DNA from: an uncultured Acidimicrobiaceae bacterium
Lineage (GTDB): Bacteria > Actinomycetota > Acidimicrobiia > Acidimicrobiales > RAAP-2
Length of the DNA stretch: 38,218 bases
Reading direction: 5' to 3'
Assembly (NCBI GenBank): GCA_903873395.1
Contig: CAIQOJ010000108.1
Coordinates: 1-38,218 of the forward strand
Below the pieces are notes generated by a model. It saw nothing but the letters and a program-made list of their open reading frames with translations, made no database searches and was not told the DNA's origin. The number at the start of each line of letters is the position of its first letter. The first letter of the stretch is position 1. Shown here in pieces: positions 26,025 to 32,967 of the stretch. Position numbers and translations under genes: made by a program.

Positions 26025-26646
26025 GGCAGATTTCGAGACGTACTTCCATGAGCGAGCCTCTCGGTTCTCCTCGTTCTACAAGAGTGAGAAGGTTGCCCGG
26101 CTGCTCGGCCGTGGCCCGATGTATGACCGGCTTGAGGCTGCCGTCTACACCGCTCAGGCCCTTGGGGTGACCAGTGTCCTCGACGTCGGCTGCGGGAGTG
26201 GGCCGCTCTTCGCCCCGCTCGCCGGTCAGGGCATTCGGGTCACTGGATTCGATCCCGCCGACAACATGGTGGCTATGGCCAAGCGCGAGGCGGCCAAGTT
26301 CCCTGGCCTGGTGGATGTCCGCCAGCACGGGTGGGAAGACCTCGAGGACGTCGACTCCTATGACCTGGCCATGGCCCTTGGCGTATTCGACTACGTCGAT
26401 GATGCCGCCGGCCTGTTGAGTCGCATGGGCCGAGCCGCCAACCACGTGGTGGCATCGTTTCCGGCACCGGGAATCCGACTCGAGTTGCGCAAGATTCGCT
26501 ACGGCGCCCGAGGCGTTGTGGTGCATCCTTACCGGGCCACGGACTTCGCTGGACTGGCGGCACGTGCGGGCATGAAAGAGGCCGGTCGCTACCCCCTCGG
26601 TCAGGCCGGCTTCGTTGTCCACTTCACCAGACCATCGGTCGACTGA
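26017..26646 (+). CDS. Class I SAM-dependent methyltransferase
   Basis: 209-residue methyltransferase. Motif I is VLDVGCGSGPLFAPLAGQG; motif II Asp is in VTGFDPADNMVAMAKREA; and motif IV is YDLAMALGVFDYVDDAAGLL. A small lid and C-terminal section follow (AGRYPLGQAGFVVHF). The N-terminal helix YFHERASRFSSFYKSEKVARLL fits methyltransferases from polysaccharide and antibiotic loci. GTG 26017 overlaps the deacetylase stop by 8 nt and fits the family start better than the upstream ATG 25969. It is the last gene of the polysaccharide operon and probably methylates a sugar or lipid carrier intermediate; the exact target is unknown. Confidence 0.87.
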   Translation: MAEADFETYFHERASRFSSFYKSEKVARLLGRGPMYDRLEAAVYTAQALGVTSVLDVGCGSGPLFAPLAGQGIRVTGFDPADNMVAMAKREAAKFPGLVDVRQHGWEDLEDVDSYDLAMALGVFDYVDDAAGLLSRMGRAANHVVASFPAPGIRLELRKIRYGARGVVVHPYRATDFAGLAARAGMKEAGRYPLGQAGFVVHFTRPSVD

Positions 26647-26655
26647 GTCGGGCCA

Positions 26656-26683
26656 CCTTCGACCACGACGATGTCGTCGAAGG
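26656..26683 (+). terminator. Hairpin after the polysaccharide operon
   Basis: Perfect 8-bp stem CCTTCGAC / GTCGAAGG with a 12-nt loop, 9 nt after the methyltransferase stop. No T-tract follows, so it is a candidate transcript end only. Confidence 0.45.
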
Positions 26684-26730
26684 CACAGCCATCGTGGAGC
26701 ATCGGGTAACCCTCAGCACCCTGCCTGGAG

Positions 26731-26770
26731 AACTCTGCCGGTAAGCAACTCTGCCGGTAAGCAACTCTGT
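26731..26770. repeat. 16-bp tandem repeat, about 2.5 units
   Basis: Two identical units AACTCTGCCGGTAAGC at 26731 and 26747, followed by a partial third (AACTCTGTCG). The array lies in the 280-nt convergent gap between the methyltransferase and the DUF1330 gene. Nothing else in the gap beyond the hairpin at 26656 can be supported. Confidence 0.85.
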
Positions 26771-26926
26771 CGTCAGGGAGCACGTGCCGCGACAGCACGT
26801 GCCTTCGACAGCGCTATGGCGTGCTGGCTGAACGCCAGGACGCCATAGGCGAACAGTGGCGCTCTCAGATCATCAAGCCTGCTGGACGGTGCGTCGAGTC
26901 TGGGACATCCCAGAGACGGCGGCTGT

Positions 26927-27337
26927 TCAGCGCTGGGGCTTGGTGCGGATGTTGAGTTGGCCAGCCAAACCGGCGGTCCGGTGGGGCTCGATGGCCTGAT
27001 ACTCAGGCGAGAGGGTCATCTGCATGAAGACCTCGTTGGACGGATACTCCACCAGTGCCACTGCGTCCCACAGGTCCTCGACCTCGCCAAGGAGCAGACC
27101 GGTGACATCGCCAGAGAAGTGAAGGGTGCCTCCGAGGCTCTCCACGAGGGCGGTCACGCCCACGCCGTAGACCTGGTAGGCCTCGCGGCCCGTCATGTGG
27201 GCGTTCGATCCGTCTTCGTACTCAGCTTGGTCTTTGAACTTGAGCAGGTTGACCATGACGAACGGGCCATCCTCGGGCGAGGAGAAGAACGCGACGGCCT
27301 GGTCATGCTCGGGCAGTACGGCGTTGGTGACATCCAT
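26927..27337 (-). CDS. DUF1330 protein, copy A
   Basis: 136-residue ferredoxin-like (dimeric alpha-beta barrel) protein. EDGPFVMVNLLKFKDQAEY is the DUF1330 signature, followed by MTGREAYQVYG, GDVTGLLLGEVEDLWDAVALVEYPS and the end AIEPHRTAGLAGQLNI. It begins MDVTNAV exactly like the second copy at 33944, and more than half the residues agree by eye. ATG 27337 has GAGGAG about 10 nt upstream. The family's function is not settled; relatives sit with catabolic oxygenases and may act on small ketone or muconolactone-like intermediates. It lies downstream of the broken AbiE locus on the same strand. Confidence 0.85.
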   Translation of the reverse strand: MDVTNAVLPEHDQAVAFFSSPEDGPFVMVNLLKFKDQAEYEDGSNAHMTGREAYQVYGVGVTALVESLGGTLHFSGDVTGLLLGEVEDLWDAVALVEYPSNEVFMQMTLSPEYQAIEPHRTAGLAGQLNIRTKPQR

Positions 27338-27690
27338 GGAACGGCTTCTCCTCGACGGTGGTTGGGTGAACCTTGTTGGCCGAGAGGCTATCGCCCTTGC
27401 AGCGCACCTTCCGTCGGCAGACCCCAGGCACCAGCCGCCACGCCCCGGCGAGTCCGCGTCCGACCTTGAGGAGATCCCAGTGATGCTCGGTGGTGATTGA
27501 GAGATGAGTGAGTTCGATGAGGAGCGAACTGGAATTGGCCTCTTGAACCGTCGTGATGAAGAACCGAGGCATCCCTCCCCATCCCCTGAAACCCCCGACC
27601 CCTCTCTGCCTCTGCCTTTCGTGAGATTGAGCAATCCACCCGATCTGCCTCCTGGTGAATCCCACCTCGATCTGCCCGGCCAATCCTTTT
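27338..27690. other. 353-nt gene-free stretch with atypical composition
   Basis: Between the DUF1330 copy A start and the broken toxin remnant no frame gives a recognisable protein. The section 27560-27690 is pyrimidine-rich on the plus strand and lower in GC than the neighbours. Short frames on the minus strand can be read through it, but none shows the FKGG-type nucleotidyltransferase motif of AbiEii. It may be debris from deletion of most of the toxin gene plus the promoter of the DUF1330 gene. Confidence 0.5.
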
Positions 27691-27753
27691 TCAATGCTCT
27701 GCATCGACGCCGTCATGATCTGCTCGGCGCGTGATGGCGTGCCGGGTGAGCAC
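27691..27753 (-). pseudogene. Remnant of an AbiEii-type toxin gene (broken after about 20 codons)
   Basis: Two nt after the AbiEi stop a GTG opens a frame reading VLTRHAITRRADHDGVDAEH, then TGA at 27691-27693. Right at the stop, a shifted frame reads KKDW or EKG. In memory of the family, AbiEii toxins begin x-L-T-R-x2-I-x3-A-x3-G followed by an E-K-D-W/Y motif, in exactly this place behind AbiEi. The frame change and lack of any downstream nucleotidyltransferase motif indicate a dead toxin gene, with most of it deleted. A chance resemblance over 20-25 residues is possible. Confidence 0.55.
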
Positions 27754-27755
27754 CG

Positions 27756-28541
27756 TCAGTTCCCCACGATTGCTTGCAGCTCGTCGATTGTCGTGTTCCA
27801 TGCGACGCGGTACCTGACATCGGTCCACTCAACTCGTCCATCCTTCGTGTCGAGTCGGATCACCGGTTGCCGCTTGCCGACCACGGGGTCCAACGAGAGC
27901 GGAAGGTTCAAAGCGTGTGCGAGCGATGCCAGGCGTCGTTCAGCTGCCCGACCACGCGCACCGAACGCCGTGGCCAGGCGCGTGATCCGTTTCGGATCCG
28001 CGTCCCGCGATCCGGAGTCGAGCGCCTCGGCGAGCCGTTCGACTCCGCCAGTGAGGTCGACCCGGAGTGCACTCTCGAAGAGTGCCCTCTCTACGTTGGA
28101 TCGCCAGGACCGCCCGATAGGTTCCGCCTCAAGGTGGATCGTCTCGGGCTTCTCGACGATGGAGCGCAGCTGTCGCTTGCTGACCGTGGTGAACCGGACC
28201 TGCTGAGTGCAGGCGACAAAAACCGAGCGAACCGGATGACTGACCAGTCCGAGTTCGCTCAGGGCACTGAGGTAGGCGATCCGATGCTCCTTCCCCTCGA
28301 AGGCGGCACCGACAGCCAAGGTGAGACTCTCCGTTACGGCGGAGGTTCCCAAAGACCCGAGGGGCCGGATGGCGTAGTGGCCGCGGGTGAGGCGGTCTAC
28401 CAGGCCCTTCGCGGCCAGCTGGCGAAGGGCATTCGCCGTGGCAGGGGTGGACACCCCCAGGGCGGCCCGGGCCTCGTCGAATGTGAATTCGCCTCGGCCG
28501 TCCGCTAGCAGCGTGTCGATCAACTCCAGTTGGCGGGTCAC
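27756..28541 (-). CDS. AbiEi-type antitoxin (winged-HTH, type IV toxin-antitoxin)
   Basis: 261 residues. An N-terminal winged helix (about residues 17-60: FTFDEARAALGVSTPATANALRQLAAKGLVDRLTRGHYAIRPLG) is followed by the AbiEi C-terminal domain: EHRIAYLSALSELGLV, VFVACTQQVRFTTVSKRQLRSIVEKPE, and NVERALFESALRVDLTGGVERLAEAL. AbiEi proteins repress their own operon and neutralise the AbiEii nucleotidyltransferase toxin; the AbiE system can abort phage infection. GTG 28541 has AAGGAGG 5 nt upstream. A perfect inverted repeat overlaps the promoter. Only a broken remnant of the toxin follows. GC is lower than the neighbours, consistent with acquisition. Confidence 0.83.
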   Translation of the reverse strand: MTRQLELIDTLLADGRGEFTFDEARAALGVSTPATANALRQLAAKGLVDRLTRGHYAIRPLGSLGTSAVTESLTLAVGAAFEGKEHRIAYLSALSELGLVSHPVRSVFVACTQQVRFTTVSKRQLRSIVEKPETIHLEAEPIGRSWRSNVERALFESALRVDLTGGVERLAEALDSGSRDADPKRITRLATAFGARGRAAERRLASLAHALNLPLSLDPVVGKRQPVIRLDTKDGRVEWTDVRYRVAWNTTIDELQAIVGN

Positions 28542-28565
28542 AGCGGCCTCCTTGCTAAGTAGTAT

Positions 28566-28598
28566 AGCGGAAAGTCACTAGATAAGTGACTTTCCGCT
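28566..28598 (-). promoter_or_regulatory. Perfect 14-bp inverted repeat over the abiEi promoter
   Basis: AGCGGAAAGTCACT (28566-28579), a 5-nt spacer and AGTGACTTTCCGCT (28585-28598) are exact reverse complements. On the minus strand a TATACT -10-like hexamer (28566-28561) abuts the repeat, 20 nt before the GTG start, so binding would block RNA polymerase. A third half-site, GTGACTTATCGC at 28633-28644, matches the arm at 10 of 12 bases. AbiEi antitoxins are known to autoregulate through inverted repeats. The rest of the 241-nt gap 28542-28782 holds only a 28-codon minus-strand ORF of no recognised kind (28638-28724). Confidence 0.75.
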
Positions 28599-28782
28599 TT
28601 GTTACCCAACCATGCGCCAACTCACCTACATGGTGACTTATCGCGTACCAGCCTTACCAGGCTTCACCTTCCCGACCACGGCGTAGAAGGCACCAACCAT
28701 GGCAGCGCCCCACCTGGTGGTCATCTTCCTGACCCACCTCGTGTTGACCGGGTACCCGTGAGTTGGTCCAGTTGACCTGGAG

Positions 28783-29004
28783 TTGGGTAACAGTCAGTCG
28801 CACGCCTCGGACCTGTCCGACGAATTCCTCGACGCGTTCGCCGTTGCCGGCCCTGTCGACGAGTGCGTCTCTCTTCTCGCATCGCGGCTCGAGGTGGGAC
28901 TGGATCGGATCGTGATGATTCCCGGGTCCCGTCTTGCTGATCAGGTGGAACTGAAGGGCAGCATCAGCCGCATGGGAGACGAGATGCGGCCTCAGTTGCG
29001 CTGA
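28783..29004 (+). pseudogene. C-terminal fragment of an LLM class F420-dependent oxidoreductase
   Basis: About 73 codons. From LSDEFLDAFAVAGPVDECVSLLASRLEVGLDRIVMIPGSRLAD onward it reads like the last 60 residues of a luciferase-like oxidoreductase, including the conserved FAVAGPxxxC and GLDRxVxxPGS blocks. The frame is closed by TGA at 28759 and the N-terminal TIM-barrel (about 280 residues) is absent. It lies directly beside the AbiE locus, so the acquisition or a linked deletion probably cut it. It is unlikely to be functional. Confidence 0.7.
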
Positions 29005-29049
29005 GGGGACAGCGCCGGGGCAGAACCAGGGGGATTGCTGTGGGGTGGG

Positions 29050-29994
29050 TCAGAACGGCACTTCGCCGATGATGCTGGCACGCTCCATGACCCGCCGTTC
29101 GGGCCAGTAGTCGCTGAGGGCGAAGTGCTGTACGGCACGGTTGTCCCACATGGCCACCGAGTCCTGTTCCCAGCGGAATCGACATTGATACTCAATCGTG
29201 TTGGCCTGGCTGGCGAGGAAGTCGATGAGCTCATTTCCCTCGGCCTCGTCCATGCCCACGATGGACTGGGTGAAGGCCCGGTTGACATAGAGGAGCTTGC
29301 GACCAGTTTCCCCATGTGTGCGGACGACAGGGTGCTCAGTCGGGGGATACTGCTCGTGCATGGCCGCGCGGCCGGCGTCATCGAGTGTGTGGCCGAATGC
29401 CTTGGTGAAATCGTTGATGGCGGTCAGACCGTCGATGCGGGCCTTGGTTTTGTTGTCAAGACCCTCGTAGGCGGCATACATGTCGCAGAAGGCGGTGTCG
29501 CCACCGATGGCGGGTATCTCAATGCCATGCAGCACGGCAGCTGCTGATGGGACGGCGCGCCACGGCACGTCAGAGTGCCAGACGTTCTCGAACCCACCGA
29601 CCTGCGCTTCTTTCTCGAAGCGGACCAACTCGGGCTGTGTCGTGTTCGAGGGGATGAATGGGTGGATCTCGAGGTCACCGAATCGCCGGGCGAAGGCCAC
29701 ATGCTGCTCAGGAGTCAGCGGCTGATTGCGGAAGAAGATGACCTTGAAGTCAAGGAGGCAGCGCCGGATCTCGGCGATGAGTGCGTCAGAGAGGGTTCCG
29801 GTGATGTCGACGCCTTCGATGATCCCGCCGATGGTGGAACCGAGCTGGCTGACCTCGAAGCCCTCATAGCGAAGACCGGCCAAGCGTTGGCGCTCTTCGG
29901 CCAGGTGAGTGACCGGTCCGACCATGACCTTGAACGGGTGCAGGCGAACCCGTGCCGGGGCGACGATGGAAGCCGGGTCTACGAGCTTGGTCAT
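29050..29994 (-). CDS. TauD/TfdA-family Fe(II)/2-oxoglutarate dioxygenase
   Basis: 314-residue non-heme iron oxygenase that couples decarboxylation of 2-oxoglutarate to hydroxylation of a substrate, often breaking a C-O or C-S bond. The iron ligands are His140 and Asp142 (NVWHSDVPWRAVPS) and distal His290 (VQHFALSDYWPERRVMERASI), with Arg301 or Arg305 for 2-oxoglutarate. RNQPLTPEQHVAFARRFG and GGDTAFCDMYAAYEGL are typical. It has about 40 extra N-terminal residues compared with E. coli TauD. GAGGAGG 7 nt before ATG 29994 fixes the start. It lies 31 nt behind the solute-binding protein gene, so one transcript is likely. Confidence 0.92.
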   Translation of the reverse strand: MTKLVDPASIVAPARVRLHPFKVMVGPVTHLAEERQRLAGLRYEGFEVSQLGSTIGGIIEGVDITGTLSDALIAEIRRCLLDFKVIFFRNQPLTPEQHVAFARRFGDLEIHPFIPSNTTQPELVRFEKEAQVGGFENVWHSDVPWRAVPSAAAVLHGIEIPAIGGDTAFCDMYAAYEGLDNKTKARIDGLTAINDFTKAFGHTLDDAGRAAMHEQYPPTEHPVVRTHGETGRKLLYVNRAFTQSIVGMDEAEGNELIDFLASQANTIEYQCRFRWEQDSVAMWDNRAVQHFALSDYWPERRVMERASIIGEVPF

Positions 29995-30025
29995 GCTTGG
30001 TCCTCCTCGGCGCGTGGACGATCGA

Positions 30026-31702
30026 TCAGTTCTGGAGCCAGATCTCTGTGGGGAAGAACGTTCCTTCGAGGAAGGAGTGCACCGACTTGCCGTCCGGGGT
30101 CTTCAGGTTATTGAAGTTCTGCACCCGCAACTCTGCGACCTCGGAAAAGATCGATTGGCCGAGCCAGATGTAGGGCAGGTCGTCGGCCAGTTGCTTGGAG
30201 ACCGTTTGATAGGCGGAGTTCCGGGTGGCCGCGTCCGTCGTGGCGCGCCCTTGGAGAAGTGCGGACTCGATGTCCTGGTCGCTATTGCGGGTGTAGTTGA
30301 GGGCGAGCGTTCCTGGAGGGGAGATCGTTGTCGTGCTCCACCAGTTGTAGTTGAGGTCCGGGGTCACCGCACCGAACTGCGTCACCGTGATCGTCTGGTA
30401 CTTGCCGGCAATCAGGTTCGAGGCGAGCACGGCCTGCTCGACTGGCTGAATCGTCACAACGAAGCCCGCTTCCTGCCACATCTGCTGGAGCAGCTGGGTA
30501 AGAACGGCAAGCCGAGGATCGGTGATGGTGACGATGGCCACGGTGGGGGTCCCATGGCTCGCCTTGTACTGGCTGACGAGGCTCTTGGCCGCCGAAAGGT
30601 TGTAGCTGGGGAAACCGTTGTCCGTGTAGTAAGGCGAACCCTTGAGGAACGGACCGTTGACGGGGGACTGGAGCCCCTTCCCGAAGACCTTCTGGATGAC
30701 GGACTGGTTGGTGGCCTTGGTCAGGGCCTGACGGATCGAGAGGTCGTTGGTGGGAGCCACTGCAGTGTTGAGGGCGATGAAGGTCATGTTCGGCTCACCG
30801 ACGACCTCGTTTCGGGAGTCGACCACCTGGTAGCTCGGATTGTCACTGAACCGGACGACGGTCCCTGGGTCGTTCGACACGATGAAGTCCACGGATCCGG
30901 TCTTGAGTGCACTCTCCCGCTGGACCGAGTCGGTCACCGGGCGAAAGACCACCTTGTCGAGATAGGGCAGGCCGGCCCGCCAGTAATGGGGGTTCCGAGT
31001 GACGGTCAAGTGGTCGTTCGGCTGCCATTCGGAGTAGACGAACGGACCGGTGCCCACCGGGGTCACCGTCTTGGTGCCGGACTTTGCCTGGTCGATCATC
31101 GACTGAGCCACCACGTAGCCGACCTGGGTCGTCAAGAGAAGCGGGAAATCTGGATTGGGCCCGGCGAGCGTGTAGGTCACCGTCATTGCGTCAGGGGCGG
31201 TCACCGACGTGACCTGCTGCAATGCCTTGCCGGTGAGGAGCGAACCCTTGAGCGCGTTCACATTGGACACGACCACTGCGGAGGTGAGGGCCGAGCCGTC
31301 GTGGAAGGTCACGCCGGGCCGCAACGTCATGGTCCAGACGTCGAAGGTGGAGTTGGGGGTGATCGATTGGCAGAGGTATGGCTCGTAGCCGCCGTCCGAA
31401 CCCACCACCACGAGCAGGTCGTAGAGGGAGTTGGCGTAGGTCCGGCCCGTCCAGTCGAGATTGGACGTGGCCGGATAGAACCCGTTGATCTCCGAGGTGA
31501 CGGCGACGGTCAGGGTGCCGCCCTTGACCGGGGTACCCGTGCCGACTCCGGCTGTTCCTGAGGAACTCGACGTCCCACTGGACGACGACGACCCGCCTCC
31601 GCAGCCAGCCAGACCGGCAGCCGCGGCCGTGCCGAGCAAGGCGGCTCCACCCATGACGGCACCCTTGCCAAGGAAACTTCTCCGATTGATCTCTTGGTCC
31701 AT
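30026..31702 (-). CDS. Family 5 ABC solute-binding lipoprotein with Tat signal
   Basis: 558-residue extracytoplasmic binding protein for peptides, nickel, glycosides or other bulky solutes (SBP_bac_5). A twin-arginine signal NRRSFLGKG (residues 6-14) leads to a lipobox LAGC with Cys34. A Gly/Ser linker (35-57) follows, then GGTLTVAV, LRPGVTFHDGSALTSAVVVSN, VGTGPFVYSEW and IRQALTKATNQSVIQKVFG. GAGG 7 nt upstream supports ATG 31702. No permease or ATPase gene is in the window, so it must work with a transporter encoded elsewhere. Its place upstream of the dioxygenase suggests it collects that enzyme's substrate (inference). Confidence 0.92.
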   Translation of the reverse strand: MDQEINRRSFLGKGAVMGGAALLGTAAAAGLAGCGGGSSSSSGTSSSSGTAGVGTGTPVKGGTLTVAVTSEINGFYPATSNLDWTGRTYANSLYDLLVVVGSDGGYEPYLCQSITPNSTFDVWTMTLRPGVTFHDGSALTSAVVVSNVNALKGSLLTGKALQQVTSVTAPDAMTVTYTLAGPNPDFPLLLTTQVGYVVAQSMIDQAKSGTKTVTPVGTGPFVYSEWQPNDHLTVTRNPHYWRAGLPYLDKVVFRPVTDSVQRESALKTGSVDFIVSNDPGTVVRFSDNPSYQVVDSRNEVVGEPNMTFIALNTAVAPTNDLSIRQALTKATNQSVIQKVFGKGLQSPVNGPFLKGSPYYTDNGFPSYNLSAAKSLVSQYKASHGTPTVAIVTITDPRLAVLTQLLQQMWQEAGFVVTIQPVEQAVLASNLIAGKYQTITVTQFGAVTPDLNYNWWSTTTISPPGTLALNYTRNSDQDIESALLQGRATTDAATRNSAYQTVSKQLADDLPYIWLGQSIFSEVAELRVQNFNNLKTPDGKSVHSFLEGTFFPTEIWLQN

Positions 31703-31736
31703 GACTGGTCCTCACTATCCGCGGTCTGAGCAATTC

Positions 31737-31754
31737 TGTTGCCCCGGGACAACA
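31737..31754. promoter_or_regulatory. 18-bp imperfect palindrome in the divergent promoter region
   Basis: TGTTGCCCCGGGACAACA pairs at 16 of 18 positions and lies 35 nt upstream of the solute-binding protein start in the 199-nt divergent gap before the CoA-lyase genes. The gap is noticeably richer in A and T than its neighbours around 31730-31830 (for example TAATAAT on the minus strand), as expected of promoters. Candidate operator only. Confidence 0.4.
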
Positions 31755-31901
31755 TCCGAAGCATGCAGCATTCTGTCATTATTACTGTCAGTTCTCTGTC
31801 GGGTCAGAACGCCAGACTGAACTAGGCGACCGGAGATCTTCTCCGAGCTTCGTTGTCAGATCCCCTAAGGTTTCACGGCACCCATCGATCCTGGAGGTCA
31901 C

Positions 31902-32966
31902 GTGCGCTCCCCGAAGGACTTCTTCCGACCATTAGCTGTCGGTGCTCCCCAGCCCCTGCGCGAGGCCACGTTCCGGCCGTCGCGCATGATCCATTTCTTC
32001 CCAGCGTCCAATCCGAAGATGGTGGCCAAGCTCCCTGATCTGGCCACCAAGGTCGACGTACTCCTGGCCAACCTCGAAGACGGGGTTCCGGCCAGTGACA
32101 AAGAGGCCGCCCGTCAAGGCATGGTCGATGTCGGCAGGTCGGTGGATTTCGGGAGCGCCCAGTATTGGACCCGGGTCAATGCGCTCGACTCTCCTTGGGC
32201 GCTCGATGACATCATCGCGGCGGTGACCGAGGTCGGAGATGCCCTCGACGTCATCATGATCCCCAAGGTCGAAGGTGCCGAAGACATCCACTACGTGGAT
32301 CGCTTGCTGGCCCAACTCGAAGCCCGGGCCGGATTGACACGCCCGATCCAGGTCCATGCCATCCTCGAGACGGCCCGAGGGGTGGCCAACGTCGAAGAGA
32401 TCTGTGGCGCATCGCCCCGCATGGAAGGCCTGTCACTGGGCCCCGCCGACTTGGCTGCCAACCGGAGAATGAAGACCACCCGGGTGGGCGGCGGTCATCC
32501 GGACTATCTGGTCCGACAGGATCCCGTGGACGGCGACATCCACGGTTCTCGGGCCATCTTCCAGCAAGACCTGTGGCACTACACCATCGCTCGCATGGTG
32601 GATGCCTGCCAGGCCAACGGCATCTCGGCCTACTACGGCCCGTTCGGCGACATCGCCGATGTCGTGGCCTGTGAGGACCAGTTCCGCAACGCCTACCTCC
32701 TTGGCTGTGTCGGTGCCTGGTCGCTGCACCCGGCTCAGATCGACATCGCCCGTCGCGTGTTCTCTCCCAGTGCAGCCGATGTCCGCCATGCCCAGCGTGT
32801 CATCGCCGCCATGGGTGACGGGACGGGAGCAGTCATGCTCGACGGAAAGATGGAAGACGATGCCTCGGTCAAGCAGTGCCGGGTCATGGTCGACCTGGCC
32901 GATGACCTGGCTGCCCGAGACCCTGAGCTCGCTGAGCTCTACGCGACCATCACCCTGGAGGATTGA
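31902..32966 (+). CDS. HpcH/HpaI-CitE family CoA ester lyase (malyl-CoA lyase-like)
   Basis: 354-residue TIM-barrel lyase that probably cleaves or forms a beta-hydroxyacyl-CoA (malyl-CoA, methylmalyl-CoA or similar) with Mg2+. Active-site blocks are [15 protein letters not shown] (residues 58-71), Arg91 in WTRVNALD, Lys122 in [11 protein letters not shown], and Glu156 in [30 protein letters not shown] and a long insert [10 protein letters not shown]...[27 protein letters not shown] are shared with actinobacterial and alphaproteobacterial malyl-CoA lyases. GGAGGT 3 nt before GTG 31902 marks the start. One nt separates it from the second CitE-like gene. Confidence 0.87.
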   Translation: MRSPKDFFRPLAVGAPQPLREATFRPSRMIHFFPASNPKMVAKLPDLATKVDVLLANLEDGVPASDKEAARQGMVDVGRSVDFGSAQYWTRVNALDSPWALDDIIAAVTEVGDALDVIMIPKVEGAEDIHYVDRLLAQLEARAGLTRPIQVHAILETARGVANVEEICGASPRMEGLSLGPADLAANRRMKTTRVGGGHPDYLVRQDPVDGDIHGSRAIFQQDLWHYTIARMVDACQANGISAYYGPFGDIADVVACEDQFRNAYLLGCVGAWSLHPAQIDIARRVFSPSAADVRHAQRVIAAMGDGTGAVMLDGKMEDDASVKQCRVMVDLADDLAARDPELAELYATITLED

Positions 32967-32967
32967 C

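Noticed and set aside
26601-26798. 65-codon minus-strand ORF with a plausible centre (GCAFDDIVVVEGG)
   Set aside because: It crosses the methyltransferase end, a hairpin and the 16-bp array, with no ribosome-binding site or known family.
27504-27734. 77-codon plus-strand ORF in the gap before the AbiE remnant
   Set aside because: Pro-rich with no recognised family; it runs opposite to the toxin remnant and is best explained by skewed composition.
28638-28724. 28-codon minus-strand ORF ending in KVKPGKAGTR upstream of abiEi
   Set aside because: Too short and unrecognised; it could be a fragment, but there is no ribosome-binding site or homology that I can name.
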